A DNA stretch of 55,044 bases from Halomonas sp. PR-M31 (lineage in GTDB: Bacteria > Pseudomonadota > Gammaproteobacteria > Pseudomonadales > Halomonadaceae), in the NCBI RefSeq assembly GCF_001039575.1, contig NZ_JIBT01000004.1, forward strand, positions 1 to 55,044, given 5' to 3'. Below are positions 8,858-18,434 of the stretch, piece after piece. The first letter of the stretch is position 1. Every line of letters starts with the position of its first letter. Made by a program: the position numbers and the translations under genes. The notes below the pieces were generated by a model that did no database searches, was not told where the DNA came from, and worked only from the letters and a program-made list of their open reading frames with translations.

Positions 8858-8932
8858 TGGAGCGGGAAACGAGATTCGAACTCGCGACCCTCGCCTTGGC
8901 AAGGCGATGCTCTACCACTGAGCTATTCCCGC
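8858..8932 (-). tRNA. tRNA-Gly(GCC)
   Basis: The 75-nt minus-strand sequence begins GCGGGAAUAGCUCAGUGG, has an anticodon stem-loop CGCCUUGCCAAGGCG with anticodon GCC, T-arm GAGUUCGAAUCUC and an encoded CCA. It is the first tRNA downstream of pgsA and is probably co-transcribed with it. Confidence 0.96.
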
Positions 8933-8997
8933 TCGACTCGATGACGCATTCTACAGATAAGGGCGGCTCTGTCAAACGCTTATCGCCCTTTTGCCCG

Positions 8998-9546
8998 CTA
9001 CATGGAGCGAGACAATTCAGGCCAGGCTGCGCGTAAATATTGCAGCATCGACCATAGCGTCAGAACCGCCGCCGCATAGAGCGTAACGACGCCGATCATT
9101 GCAATTTCAGTGCCCGGCGCCCAGCCAAGTAGCAGCAGCAGGGCAATCATTTGCAGGGTGGTCTTGACCTTGCCGATCCAGGAAACGGCAACATGGCCTC
9201 GCTTGCCCATTTCCGCCATCCATTCACGCAAGGCAGATATCACGATTTCCCGGCCGATGATGACCAGGGCCGGAAGCGTTAGCCAAAGAGAGTCGAAACG
9301 TTCGATCAAAAGCGCCAGCGCCACTGCCACCATGACCTTGTCCGCCACTGGATCAAGGAAAGCGCCGAATGGAGTGCTCTGATTCCAGCGGCGTGCCAGA
9401 TAGCCGTCCAGCCAGTCGGTGAGGGCGGCCAGGCCGAACAGCAATGCAGTGAGTTTCAGACTCCAGGCATAGGGAGCATAGAACAGGACCACCAGCAACG
9501 GAATGAACACGATGCGAGCAAGTGTCAGGATGTTGGGTATGTTCAT
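8998..9546 (-). CDS. pgsA: CDP-diacylglycerol--glycerol-3-phosphate 3-phosphatidyltransferase
   Basis: This 182-residue inner-membrane enzyme makes phosphatidylglycerol phosphate, the committed step to phosphatidylglycerol and cardiolipin. The CDP-alcohol phosphotransferase motif DG-x2-AR-x8-G-x3-D-x3-D is complete: LDGYLARRW followed by [10 protein letters not shown]. Several hydrophobic helices surround it. Length and N-terminus ([12 protein letters not shown]) are typical of PgsA. It follows uvrC on the same strand and precedes tRNA-Gly, the standard gammaproteobacterial order. Confidence 0.95.
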   Translation of the reverse strand: MNIPNILTLARIVFIPLLVVLFYAPYAWSLKLTALLFGLAALTDWLDGYLARRWNQSTPFGAFLDPVADKVMVAVALALLIERFDSLWLTLPALVIIGREIVISALREWMAEMGKRGHVAVSWIGKVKTTLQMIALLLLLGWAPGTEIAMIGVVTLYAAAVLTLWSMLQYLRAAWPELSRSM

Positions 9547-9607
9547 CTAGATAACATGGGTCCATGCCGGTGATCGAAAGCCATCATTCTATGCGCCTTT
9601 GCGCCAA

Positions 9608-11422
9608 TCATCCATGCAACGCCTGATGGATGGAAGTAGCCAGGCTAACACTGATACCCGGCACACGAGCCAGTTCCTCTCGACTGGCGTGGCGGACACC
9701 CTGTAGGCCCCCGAAAAATCGCAACAGCTCGCGGCGACGCTTGGGGCCAACGCCGGGAATGTCCTGCAGTGTAGAGGTGCGACGCGCCTTGTCTCGGCGT
9801 TGCCGATGGCCGGTGATGGCGAAGCGGTGAGCTTCATCGCGAATATGCTGGACCAGATGTAAGGCCGCAGAGCTGCCTTCAAGGCTTAGGCTGTTGTCGA
9901 CGGTCTCGAGAAACAGCGTTTCCAAGCCCGGTTTGCGAGTAGTACCTTTAGCGACGCCTACCAGCCTGACATGGCTGACTTCCAGCTCTTCGAATACCTC
10001 GCGCGCCATATTGAGCTGGCCCTTGCCACCGTCCACCAGCAGTATGTCCGGACGTTTGCCTTCCCCTTGTTTGAGCCGTTTGAAGCGCCGAATCAAGGCC
10101 TGGCGCATGGCGGCGTAATCGTCGCCGGCGGCAACCCCTTCGATGTTGAAGCGTCGATAGTCGGATTTTACCGGGCCGTCCTGATCGAAAACGACGCAGG
10201 AGGCAACCGTGGCTTCACCGTGGCTGTGGCTGATATCAAAGCATTCCAGGCGATCAGGTGTCGTTTCCATGCCGAGTGCATCGCGCAACGCCTCGAAGCG
10301 CTTCGATAGCTGGGTGCGGTTGGCAAGCTGAGTCGCTAAAGACTGTTCGGCGTTGGTGCGCGCAAGCTGTAGCCATTGAGCGCGATGCCCACGCACCTGA
10401 TGCGTCAGGCGCACGTGTTTACCGGCCTGCTCGCTGAAAGCGGCCTGCAGTATCTCGCTGTCGGGTAGCGCATGGCTGGTGATGACTTCCTGAGGCAGTT
10501 CGCGTCTTTGACCAAGATAGAATTGACTGACGAACTCACCCAATAGCGCCGCTGCGGGAAGATCAAGGCCATTCTCGGGGTTGTGATGGCGCGCTCCAAG
10601 CATGCGCCCCTGGCGCACCGTTAGCACGCTAATGCCAAGTCCACCTGGCCGCTCCACCAGAGCAAAGATATCCGCGTCACCGGAGCCGGTATCGACGATC
10701 TGGCGTTCCTGAAGCCGACGCAGCTGCTGCACCTGATCCCGTAGGCGTGCTGCTTCCTCGAAATCCAAAGTGCGGCTGGCCGCCTCCATGGCCGTCATCA
10801 GGTGTTGCGTCACCTGTTCGCTCTTGCCCTCCAAGCACATCACGGCGTGTTCCAGATCGCGTTGATAGCCCTGCTTGTCGATATAGTCTACACAAGGCGC
10901 ACTGCAGCGATTGATTTGATACTGCAGACATGGCCGAGTGCGATGGGCAAACACCGTGTCCTCGCAGTTGCGGATGCGAAAGATCTTCTGCATTAGCGCA
11001 AGGCTCTCACGCACCGCGCTGGAGCTGGGATAGGGACCGAGATACTGCCCATCATTGCGTTTATGACGCACTCGCTTGAACTCGAGAGCCGGGTAGGGAT
11101 GGCGATCGCTGACAAAGACATAAGGGTAGGATTTGTCATCGCGCAGCAGGATGTTGTAGGGCGGACGCAGCTCCTTGATCAGCGTCTGTTCGAGCAGTAA
11201 CGCCTCGGTCTCGCTGCGGGTAATAGTGACTTGTACGTCGTGAATACGCGCAACCAGCGCCTGGGTCTTGGCGTTGAGAGCGCCGCGAAAATAACTCGCC
11301 AGACGTGCCTTGAGGCGCTTGGCCTTGCCCACGTACAGTACGTTACCGTCGCTGTCGAGCATACGATAGACGCCCGGCGATTCACTAACGGTCTTGAGAA
11401 AGTGTTTGGCGTCGAAACTCAT
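9608..11422 (-). CDS. uvrC: UvrABC excinuclease subunit C
   Basis: UvrC makes both incisions during nucleotide-excision repair. The 604-residue product has an N-terminal GIY-YIG nuclease domain (PGVYRMLDSDGNVLYVGKA), a Cys-containing linker (TRPCLQYQINRCSAPC), a UvrB-interacting UVR segment around residues 200-235, an RNase H-like endonuclease domain (ECFDISHSHGEATVAS, DILLVDGGKGQL) and C-terminal helix-hairpin-helix motifs (LQDIPGVGPKRRRELL). Length is normal. It lies between gacA/uvrY and pgsA on the same strand, as in most gammaproteobacteria. Confidence 0.96.
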   Translation of the reverse strand: MSFDAKHFLKTVSESPGVYRMLDSDGNVLYVGKAKRLKARLASYFRGALNAKTQALVARIHDVQVTITRSETEALLLEQTLIKELRPPYNILLRDDKSYPYVFVSDRHPYPALEFKRVRHKRNDGQYLGPYPSSSAVRESLALMQKIFRIRNCEDTVFAHRTRPCLQYQINRCSAPCVDYIDKQGYQRDLEHAVMCLEGKSEQVTQHLMTAMEAASRTLDFEEAARLRDQVQQLRRLQERQIVDTGSGDADIFALVERPGGLGISVLTVRQGRMLGARHHNPENGLDLPAAALLGEFVSQFYLGQRRELPQEVITSHALPDSEILQAAFSEQAGKHVRLTHQVRGHRAQWLQLARTNAEQSLATQLANRTQLSKRFEALRDALGMETTPDRLECFDISHSHGEATVASCVVFDQDGPVKSDYRRFNIEGVAAGDDYAAMRQALIRRFKRLKQGEGKRPDILLVDGGKGQLNMAREVFEELEVSHVRLVGVAKGTTRKPGLETLFLETVDNSLSLEGSSAALHLVQHIRDEAHRFAITGHRQRRDKARRTSTLQDIPGVGPKRRRELLRFFGGLQGVRHASREELARVPGISVSLATSIHQALHG

Positions 11423-11509
11423 GCCACCATCGATATCGCTGAGTTGATAGCGTCACAATACCAGATCGTTACTGGCTTATGGGGTGCTGTCGCCTACTGC
11501 AGCGCGAAT

Positions 11510-12171
11510 TCAACGATCTTCGCTGAATCCTTCCACGAGCCCGTGGCGAAGGCCAAGATGGGTGAGCTCCACGTCGGTTTGCAGCCCAAGCTTGTCGAAA
11601 ATACGATAGCGATAGGTATTGACCGTCTTGGGACTCAAGAAAAGCCGGTCCGAAATGTCGTTCACCTTGTGACAATTGATGATCATCATGCGACCTGCAT
11701 TTCTCGGCTCGAGAGCTGATCGAAAGGATTGTCCTGAGTATCCATCTTGGCCAACACCAGGCGTTGAGCGATCTCGGGGCTGATATAGCGTTGACCGAGC
11801 TGGATGGCACGAATTGCTCTTACGACTTCATTCATTTCAGTGCCTTTACTGATGAAGCCGCTGGCACCTGCTTCAAGGAGTCGCTGAGCAAAGGTCTCTT
11901 CCAAATAGGCAGTCAAAATTACCACCTTGATATCGGACATGCCTCGAGCGATCTTGCGGGTAGCTTCGAGACCGCCGATGCCGGGCATGCGAATATCCAT
12001 TAGCACGATATCGGGCCGCAGCGTTCGCGCCAGGCTAAGCGCTTCTTCTCCCGTTGCAGCTTCTCCGACGACCTGGATGCCATCTTCTTCGCTGAGCATG
12101 CGGGCAATGCTGGTACGAACCAGATGATGATCGTCTGCAACTATAACCTTGATCAAGTTCGCTCCTGACAT
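11510..12171 (-). pseudogene. uvrY: GacA/UvrY-type response regulator, frameshifted in the DNA-binding domain
   Basis: The product is the response regulator paired with BarA/GacS that activates CsrB/RsmZ-type small RNAs. The receiver domain is intact: VIVADDHHLVR with the acidic pair, phospho-acceptor Asp in IVLMDIRMPG, and VILTAYLE. The reading frame stops at 11686 after REMQVA, but one base further on the LuxR-type HTH continues (NDISDRLFLSPKTVNTYRYR) to a stop at 11510. Adding a single base near 11690 (for example a second C giving Ala before MMIINC) restores about 220 residues aligning without gaps to E. coli UvrY. It lies directly upstream of uvrC as expected. Either a sequencing error or a real knock-out of a global regulator, which does arise in cultures of pseudomonads. 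Confidence 0.9.
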
Positions 12172-12277
12172 TCACGATTTCGTTTAGTATCGGCACTGCC
12201 TAAAAAGGTTGATGAGTGTAATATCCGTGAAACGTTGATTCCACTCTTGGTGATCAGCGATAGCAAGGCAAAAAATA

Positions 12278-12306
12278 TTGACGTCGAGACGACAGGCACA
12301 TATTAT
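12278..12306 (+). promoter_or_regulatory. Sigma-70 promoter for tRNA-Ala
   Basis: TTGACG (12278-12283) and TATTAT (12301-12306) are separated by exactly 17 bases. Transcription would start near 12313, giving a leader of about 88 bases before the tRNA. This is the best consensus promoter noticed in the window. Confidence 0.6.
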
Positions 12307-12400
12307 ACGCGCCGTTCCACATTTGTGTTGATTCAGGTCTATTCAGGTCTGAATAGTCAAAAACACAAGTCGTACCGTCGAGCATTTTGCATCACCGATT

Positions 12401-12476
12401 GGGGCCTTAGCTCAGCTGGGAGAGCGCAACACTGGCAGTGTTGAGGTCAGCGGTTCGATCCCGCTAGGCTCCACCA
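12401..12476 (+). tRNA. tRNA-Ala(GGC)
   Basis: The 76-nt cloverleaf begins GGGGCCUUAGCUCAGCUGGG, has an anticodon arm CAACACUGGCAGUGUUG with anticodon GGC, T-arm CGGUUCGAUCCCG and an encoded CCA. Acceptor strands pair fully apart from a G-U. It is a single gene with its own promoter and a terminator 16 bases downstream. Confidence 0.97.
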
Positions 12477-12492
12477 ATCTTATTCGCGATCT

Positions 12493-12527
12493 AGCCGTCT
12501 AATGTTCTTTCATTAGGCGGCTTTTTC
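12493..12527 (+). terminator. Rho-independent terminator of tRNA-Ala
   Basis: A 12-bp stem (AGCCGTCTAATG with CATTAGGCGGCT, one G-T pair), a 6-base loop and then TTTTTC. It ends the tRNA-Ala transcript. Confidence 0.85.
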
Positions 12528-12601
12528 CTGGAAGAGACTCTTTTTCGTGAATGAGCCCCTTTCAAAAATGAACCTTGCGTAAGTGATAAAGCAGTCGATG
12601 G

Positions 12602-13660
12602 TCACTCTTCAGCGTATCGTTCGAACAGGATCAAGTGGTCTGCCTGAATGCGCACCGGAATGTACTCACCAGAGGTATATTTATGATGGCTGTTGAAACA
12701 GGCCTCGACCACTTGCTGAGAAGGCAGGCGTAGTCGATAGAGCGAATTGGCCCCGGTAAAGATGCGTTGCTCCACCTTTGCCATGAGCGCGCTATTTTTA
12801 TCGAGCACGATGTCGTCGGGTCTCAACAGAACATCGACCGGTGAGTTCATCTCGAAAGGGTAGGCGCGGTTGCCAGTGATATCGCCAATTTCGGTATTGA
12901 CCGTTTCACGATCTTTCATGGTGCCCGGTATGAAAAATCCCTGTCCGATGAAGTTGGCGACGAATCGGGTCGCTGGCTCATGATAAAGATTGTAGGGCGT
13001 ATCCCACTGCTGTAAATAGCCACCGTGTAGTACGCCGACCTGATCCGCCAGGGCAAAGGCTTCCTGTTGATCATGGGTGACCATGATGGCGCTGATGCCG
13101 AGCTTCTTGAGGATGTTTCGAACCTCTTGGCTAAGCTGGCGGCGAAGCTCCACGTCCAGATTGGAGAAGGGTTCGTCCAGCAATAGCAGGCGCGGCTGTG
13201 GGGCCAGCGCACGGGCCAGGGCCACACGCTGCTGCTGACCGCCGGAAAGCTCATGAGGGTAGCGCTTGGCAAGATGCGTCAAGCCGACCAGCTCGAGCAG
13301 TTCATCGACCCGCTGTCGACGCTGGTTGGCAGGCAGTTTACGGAGACCAAACGCCACGTTGTCGATGATCGTCAGGTGCGGAAACAGCGCATAGTCCTGA
13401 AATACCATGCCGACCTGGCGTTTTTCCGGTGCGACTAATGTGGCTGGATTAGAGAGCGTCATGCCTTCGAGCATGATACTGCCCGCAGCCACGGGCTCGA
13501 AGCCGGCAATGGCGCGCAGCAGAGTCGTCTTGCCGCAGCCGGACGGGCCCAATAGGCAGCACAGATCACCTCGGTTCAAAGAGAAGCTGACGCGAGAAGT
13601 CACCACGGTTGCACCGTAGCGACACTCTAGTTCGTCGACCTGCAGTAGCGGTTGGCCCAT
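12602..13660 (-). CDS. ABC transporter ATP-binding protein, iron(III)/FbpC-like
   Basis: The 352-residue ATPase has Walker A GPSGCGKTT, Q-loop QDYALFPHL, signature LSGGQQQRVALARAL, Walker B LLLLDEPFSNLD, the switch His in VTHDQQEA and a C-terminal TOBE-like regulatory domain (residues 240-350). This is the import-type CUT1/FbpC/PotA class; the overall look is closest to iron(III) uptake ATPases. Its permease and binding protein are not nearby, so substrate is uncertain. It begins only 5 bases after the end of argF on the same strand and may share that transcript. Confidence 0.8.
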   Translation of the reverse strand: MGQPLLQVDELECRYGATVVTSRVSFSLNRGDLCCLLGPSGCGKTTLLRAIAGFEPVAAGSIMLEGMTLSNPATLVAPEKRQVGMVFQDYALFPHLTIIDNVAFGLRKLPANQRRQRVDELLELVGLTHLAKRYPHELSGGQQQRVALARALAPQPRLLLLDEPFSNLDVELRRQLSQEVRNILKKLGISAIMVTHDQQEAFALADQVGVLHGGYLQQWDTPYNLYHEPATRFVANFIGQGFFIPGTMKDRETVNTEIGDITGNRAYPFEMNSPVDVLLRPDDIVLDKNSALMAKVEQRIFTGANSLYRLRLPSQQVVEACFNSHHKYTSGEYIPVRIQADHLILFERYAEE

Positions 13661-13665
13661 GGCAA

Positions 13666-14583
13666 TTAATCGATGCGTCCGAGAAGCAGAAATTCCAGCA
13701 GTGCTTTTTGCGCATGTAGACGATTGCCGGCCTCTTGCCAGACCACGGCGCGCGGATCATCCAACAGGGTCTCGCTGATCTCCTCGCCGCGATGGGCCGG
13801 CAGACAGTGCAGGAAAAGCACATCAGCGGCAGCCTTGTCGAGCATCGCCTCCGTGACCTGAAACCCCTTGAAGGCGCGTTCGCGAGCGCTCTGCTCCTGC
13901 TCCTGACCCATGGAGGCCCAGACATCCGTGGTAATAAGATCCGCATCTTCTGCTGCCTGCTGGGGATCGCGCAAAATGCTCACCCGATCACCTGCAGCGG
14001 CGACAATTCCAGGATTCGGATCGTAGCCTTCAGGGCAGCAAATGCGTAGCCTGAAGTCGAATTGCCGCGCCGCATTGATCCAGGAGTGGCACATGTTGTT
14101 GCCGTCGCCAATCCATACCGCCGTCTTGCCCTTGATCGCGCCACGGCATTCGATCCAGGTCATCATGTCCGCCAACAGCTGGCAAGGATGATAATCATCC
14201 GTCAACGCATTGATGACCGGCACTGAGCTAGCCTCGGCAAAGGTTTCTATATCGCCGTGAGAGAACGTGCGGATCATTACCGCATCGACCATCTCCGACA
14301 GCACCCGTGCGGTGTCGCCGATCGGCTCGCCGCGGCCAAGCTGGGTATCCCGAGGTGAAAGAAATAGGGCATGACCGCCGAACTGTGCCATGGCAGTCTC
14401 GAAGGAGACCCGGGTACGAGTCGATGATTTCTCGAAGATCATTGCCAATGTGCGATTGGCAAAAGGCGTATAGTGGGGACCCTTGGCCTTCAATTCGCTC
14501 TTGATATGGATTGCTCGAGCGATCAGATAATCAAGCTCTTCCGCAGTGAGATCCAGCAGGGTCAGAAAATGTCGTGTCGCCAT
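13666..14583 (-). CDS. argF: Ornithine carbamoyltransferase
   Basis: The cytoplasmic enzyme joins carbamoyl phosphate and ornithine to citrulline in arginine synthesis. The 305-residue product shows the carbamoyl-phosphate site SSTRTR, HPCQ ([11 protein letters not shown]) and the ornithine-binding [12 protein letters not shown]. The ATG at 14583 ([12 protein letters not shown]) follows GGAG at a good distance; an in-frame ATG at 14631 would add 16 residues. argG lies 1.6 kb away on the other strand, so this neighbourhood holds two consecutive arginine-pathway enzymes though not in one operon. No clear ArgR box was identified by eye. Confidence 0.95.
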   Translation of the reverse strand: MATRHFLTLLDLTAEELDYLIARAIHIKSELKAKGPHYTPFANRTLAMIFEKSSTRTRVSFETAMAQFGGHALFLSPRDTQLGRGEPIGDTARVLSEMVDAVMIRTFSHGDIETFAEASSVPVINALTDDYHPCQLLADMMTWIECRGAIKGKTAVWIGDGNNMCHSWINAARQFDFRLRICCPEGYDPNPGIVAAAGDRVSILRDPQQAAEDADLITTDVWASMGQEQEQSARERAFKGFQVTEAMLDKAAADVLFLHCLPAHRGEEISETLLDDPRAVVWQEAGNRLHAQKALLEFLLLGRID

Positions 14584-14851
14584 GGCGAGCTCCTTGGTCG
14601 GCGAACGAAAGCCGCGAACGAAAAACATCACATCATGGTAGCCATGGCCGCCATGCGTTGAACGAATATCTGGTCGTGGAGAAAATTCATCATCCTAGCC
14701 ACAGCCGATAGCCAGCGCAACGCATGACGCGAAACGATCTCTCGCTGGGGCTGTTTTCAATCGCGCGCACCAGTAGAATGGTGACCACGCGTTCATCCAC
14801 TCATTACGCGGTAGCGGTCAATTGATTCGCGCCCCGTACAGGAATCCTCTC

Positions 14852-15205
14852 ATGAGCACGACTCTCGAAAACATCAAGCAACAGGTCAGCGAAAACCCGA
14901 TTCTTATTTACATGAAAGGCACGCCCCAACTGCCCCAGTGCGGTTTTTCAGCCCAGACGGTGCAGGCGCTGATGGCCTGTGGCGAGCGCTTTGCCTTCGT
15001 CAACATACTGGACAATCCGGACATTCGTGCCGAACTGCCCAAGTACGCCAACTGGCCGACCTTCCCCCAGCTGTGGCTCAACGGCGAGCTGGTTGGCGGC
15101 TGCGATATCGTCGTCGAGATGTATCAGAACGGCGAGCTGGAGCCGATGATCAAGGAAGCTGCCGCCAAGGCCAGTGCGAGAGAAGAAAAGGCAGGAGACG
15201 CATAA
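14852..15205 (+). CDS. grxD: Monothiol glutaredoxin (Grx4/GrxD)
   Basis: This 117-residue protein has the monothiol active site CGFS (Cys30), MKGTP before it, WPTFPQLW with the cis-proline and GGCDIVVEMYQNGEL for glutathione binding. GrxD-type proteins bind a [2Fe-2S] cluster with glutathione, often with BolA, and act in Fe-S cluster delivery and iron sensing. The ATG at 14852 follows AGGAA and gives the family N-terminus MSTTLENIKQQV. It is single-gene, with a strong terminator 24 bases after its stop. Confidence 0.95.
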   Translation: MSTTLENIKQQVSENPILIYMKGTPQLPQCGFSAQTVQALMACGERFAFVNILDNPDIRAELPKYANWPTFPQLWLNGELVGGCDIVVEMYQNGELEPMIKEAAAKASAREEKAGDA

Positions 15206-15228
15206 GCATTTTCGGCCAAGACAAAAAC

Positions 15229-15260
15229 AAAAGCCCTGGAGTCGCGACTCCGGGGCTTTT
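15229..15260. terminator. Bidirectional rho-independent terminator (grxD/rnt)
   Basis: A 16-base arm AAAAGCCCTGGAGTCG is followed directly by its complement with a single G-T pair, so A-rich and T-rich ends flank a GC stem on both strands. It lies between grxD and the convergent rnt and can serve both. Confidence 0.85.
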
Positions 15261-15286
15261 GCGTTGCAGCAATCAAATCCGACGAT

Positions 15287-15951
15287 TCAGCGCTCGTCCA
15301 GTCCTTGCTCACGCTGGGTCAGACTCCACCCACCTAGATCCTTGAAGCGGTTCACAATGGCACAAAACAGTTCAGCGGTACGCTCGGTATCATAGCGTGC
15401 CGAGTGCGCTTCGGAGTTGTCGAACTCGATTCCCGCAGCGCGACAGGCTCTGGCAAGCACCGTCTGGCCATAGACCAGCCCCGATAGGTGGCGGTATCGA
15501 AGCTCGAGAACGGATGAAACGGGTTGCGCTTGATGCCACAGCGGGCAATTGCCGCATTGAGAAAGCCGTGATCGAAGGCTGCGTTATGGCCTACCAGAAT
15601 GGCCCGGGTGCATTTATTGGATTTGATGGCCTTACGCACCGGACGAAAGATCTCACCCAGCGCTTCAGATTCCGACAGGCTCACTCGCTTGCGCAGCGGA
15701 TTGGCAAGATCGATGCCGGTAAAATCGAGCGCCGCCTGATCGATGTTGGCGCCTTCGAAGGGCTCGACATGAAAAGCGAACGTCGCATCAGGAAGTAGAT
15801 TGCCCTGGGAATCCATGGTCAGCGTGACTGCCGCAATCTCCAGAATGGCATCCCCCTCGGCGTTGAAACCTCCTGTTTCGATGTCCATCACCACGGGTAG
15901 AAAGCTACGAAAGCGCTGAGCCATCAGTGGCTGGCCATTCGCCTCGGTCAT
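15287..15951 (-). pseudogene. rnt: Ribonuclease T, frameshifted
   Basis: RNase T is a dimeric DEDD-family 3'-5' exonuclease that trims tRNA CCA ends and the 3' ends of 5S and 23S rRNA. The N-terminal part carries the first Asp/Glu pair (VVMDIETGGFN), [14 protein letters not shown] and the RNPFHPF motif. Frame is lost near 15488 after SFDTAT; one base away it continues [19 protein letters not shown] and [14 protein letters not shown] (last Asp) to a stop at 15287. One extra C in the run at that point restores 221 residues aligning to E. coli RNase T. The break is probably a sequencing error, but as given the gene would lose its final catalytic residues. Confidence 0.9.
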
Positions 15952-16199
15952 GCATCGCTCCCTTGCCAGTTTATCCAGAGTGTCGTTTTCATTTTTACTC
16001 CTTACTAGTATGGAGTGAAAATCGAACGAGAACGACCTCTATTTTTATTAGGGTTAGCTAACATTAAAAGTGCCAGTTGTTGATCTCGCAGGAAGCCTCA
16101 CTGCTAGATTGAAGAGCCGGGCGACGGTATTCGCTAAGCGCCAACGGCGCTATACTAGGCCGCCATCGAATCCCCAAGAGTCAGCGAAGGAGCCTAGTA

Positions 16200-17420
16200 A
16201 TGTCCGACGTCAAAAAGGTCGTGCTCGCCTATTCCGGCGGCCTGGATACATCCGTGATCGTCAAGTGGTTGCAGGAGACCTATGACTGCGAAGTGGTGAC
16301 CTTCACGGCAGACATCGGACAGGGCGAAGAGGTTGAGCCAGCGCGCGAAAAAGCCAAGGCGTTAGGGGTCAAGGAGATCTACATCGAGGATCTGCGCGAG
16401 GAGTTCGTGCGGGATTATGTTTATCCGATGTTCCGTGCCAATACCATTTATGAAGGCGAGTACCTGCTGGGCACCTCCATCGCGCGTCCACTGATCGCCA
16501 AACGCTTGATCGAGATCGCCAACGAGACCGGCGCGGACGCCATTTCCCACGGTGCCACTGGCAAGGGCAATGATCAGGTACGCTTCGAACTCGGTGCTTA
16601 CGCGCTCAAGCCCGGGGTCAAGGTCATCGCGCCCTGGCGTGAATGGGATCTGACCTCCCGGGAGACGCTGATGAACTACTGCGAGCAGCACGACATCCCG
16701 GTGGATTTTTCCAAGAGCAAGAAAAAGTCGCCTTACTCCATGGACGCCAACCTGCTGCACATCTCCTATGAAGGCGGCATCCTCGAAGACCCCTGGGCCG
16801 AGGCCGAAGAGGACATGTGGCGCTGGAGCGTTTCGCCGGAGACAGCGCCGGATCAGCCCACCTATATTGATCTGACGTTTGAAAAGGGCGATATCGTCGC
16901 CATCGATGGCGAAACCTTGAAGCCTCACGACGTACTTGCCAAGCTCAATAAACTGGGCGGCGACAACGGCATCGGGCGTCTCGATATCGTCGAGAACCGT
17001 TACGTGGGCATGAAGTCTCGCGGCTGCTACGAGACCCCCGGGGGCACCATCATGCTGCGCGCTCACCGGGCCATCGAATCGCTGACTCTGGATCGCGAAG
17101 CCGCTCACCTGAAAGATGAGCTGATGCCTAAGTACGCCGAAGTCATCTACAACGGCTACTGGTGGAGCCCGGAGCGGCGCATGCTGCAGGCGGCCATCGA
17201 CGAGACCCAAACGTTCGTCAATGGCGTGGTGCGCATGAAGCTCTACAAGGGCAATGCCATCGTTGCCGGCCGCAAGTCCGAGCAGTCCCTGTTCGATGAA
17301 TCCATCGCTACCTTTGAAGACGATGCCGGCGCCTACAATCAGAAAGATGCGGAAGGCTTCATCAAGTTGAATGCTCTGCGGTTGCGCATTGCCGCCAGTA
17401 AAGGCCGTAATGCAGGCTGA
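16200..17420 (+). CDS. argG: Argininosuccinate synthase
   Basis: The enzyme condenses citrulline and aspartate using ATP in the penultimate step of arginine synthesis. The 406-residue product shows the N-type ATP pyrophosphatase P-loop [24 protein letters not shown] and [12 protein letters not shown]-like binding segment ([12 protein letters not shown]). Length fits the standard bacterial ArgG. It has a ribosome site (AAGGAG) just before the ATG. hlyU follows 21 bases after the stop in the same direction. Confidence 0.96.
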   Translation: MSDVKKVVLAYSGGLDTSVIVKWLQETYDCEVVTFTADIGQGEEVEPAREKAKALGVKEIYIEDLREEFVRDYVYPMFRANTIYEGEYLLGTSIARPLIAKRLIEIANETGADAISHGATGKGNDQVRFELGAYALKPGVKVIAPWREWDLTSRETLMNYCEQHDIPVDFSKSKKKSPYSMDANLLHISYEGGILEDPWAEAEEDMWRWSVSPETAPDQPTYIDLTFEKGDIVAIDGETLKPHDVLAKLNKLGGDNGIGRLDIVENRYVGMKSRGCYETPGGTIMLRAHRAIESLTLDREAAHLKDELMPKYAEVIYNGYWWSPERRMLQAAIDETQTFVNGVVRMKLYKGNAIVAGRKSEQSLFDESIATFEDDAGAYNQKDAEGFIKLNALRLRIAASKGRNAG

Positions 17421-17441
17421 TGAATAGTTAAAGGAGGCAGC

Positions 17442-17729
17442 ATGCTCAAGAAACTGATCGATGGCCTGTTCCGTGGTGGTGATGTCAACGACGAGGAAAT
17501 GCCGGCGACGGAGCATCGCGGCTATTTGATCACCCCGGACCCTCAGGACGCCGGTGGCCAGTACCGGGTCAGCGGCTGGATCCGCAAGCCGATCGAGCAG
17601 GGCGAAACCCTGGAGCATCGCTTCGAGCGTTCGGACATGGTCAGCAGTCGTGAGGCCTGTGTCGAACTGACCCTTAAAAAGGCTGAACGCTATATCGACG
17701 ATGTCGGTGATGAAATGTTCAAGCGCTAA
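17442..17729 (+). CDS. HlyU family protein
   Basis: This 95-residue soluble protein matches the HlyU family (PF10115): EHRGYLITPDPQ, GGQYRVSGWIRK, HRFERSDMVSSREACVE and LTLKKAERYIDD. The family name comes from a Vibrio haemolysin activator annotation, but this domain is distinct from the ArsR-type HlyU regulator and its function is not established. AGGAGG lies upstream of the ATG. It sits between argG and a glutathione transferase gene, all co-directional with short gaps. Confidence 0.82.
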   Translation: MLKKLIDGLFRGGDVNDEEMPATEHRGYLITPDPQDAGGQYRVSGWIRKPIEQGETLEHRFERSDMVSSREACVELTLKKAERYIDDVGDEMFKR

Positions 17730-17763
17730 AGGAAGTGACACCACAACGACAAGGAAGCTCGTC

Positions 17764-18434
17764 ATGATCAAGGTTCATCATCTGGAAAACTCTCGTTCCC
17801 AGCGCGTTTTATGGCTACTCGAAGAGCTGGGGCTCGACTACGAGATCGTCGAGTATGCTCGGGACCCGGACACCATGCTGGCACCGGCGGCACTCAAGCA
17901 GGTGCATCCTCTTGGCAAGTCGCCGGTGGTTACCGATGGGGAGATCACCCTCGCGGAATCTGGCGCGATCATCGATTATCTGATCGAGCACTACGATACA
18001 AAGCGTGGCTTGATACCCGAGGCGGGCAGCGCAGACTATCGCCATTACCGCTTTTGGCTGCATTACGCCGAGGGTCCGCCATGCCACTGTTGGTGATGAA
18101 GCTAGTATTTTCGCGCTTGGGTAAATCGCCGGTACCGGCACCCATGCGTCCTCTGGGCAACATGTTTGCAAGCGGTGTAAAAGATAAGTTTCTCGATCCG
18201 CAGATTCGTCAGCACATGGATTTCTGGGAAAACATACTGGGCAAGTCGACCTGGTTTGCCGGTGAGCAATTCACTGCAGCCGATATCCAGATGAGCTTTC
18301 CACTGCTGGCCCTGGATTCTCGCGATGGGCTCAAGGGTTCGCCCAATCTAAAAGCCTGTCTAACGCGTATGCGTGAACGTCCTGCCTATCAGCGTGCCAT
18401 CGAAAAGGGTGGCGAATTCAATTTGTCCGAGTAG
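17764..18434 (+). pseudogene. Glutathione S-transferase, frameshifted
   Basis: The N-terminal thioredoxin-like domain is clear: MIKVHHLENSRSQRVLWLLE, then GKSPVVTDGEITLAESGAI with the glutathione-binding Glu-Ser. After FWLHYAEG (near 18075) the frame ends at a stop, while one base away the helical C-terminal domain continues (AMPLLVMKLVFSRL, WFAGEQFTAADIQMSFPL) to 18434. One extra T giving Ser after AEG restores 223 residues, a normal bacterial GST length. The DUF1161 gene begins at the next base after the stop, indicating coupling. Substrate unknown. Confidence 0.85.

Noticed and set aside
16362-17771. Long open frame (469 codons) antisense to argG and hlyU
   Set aside because: It covers a highly conserved gene on the other strand, its protein resembles no family, and such frames are common opposite high-GC genes with strong codon bias.
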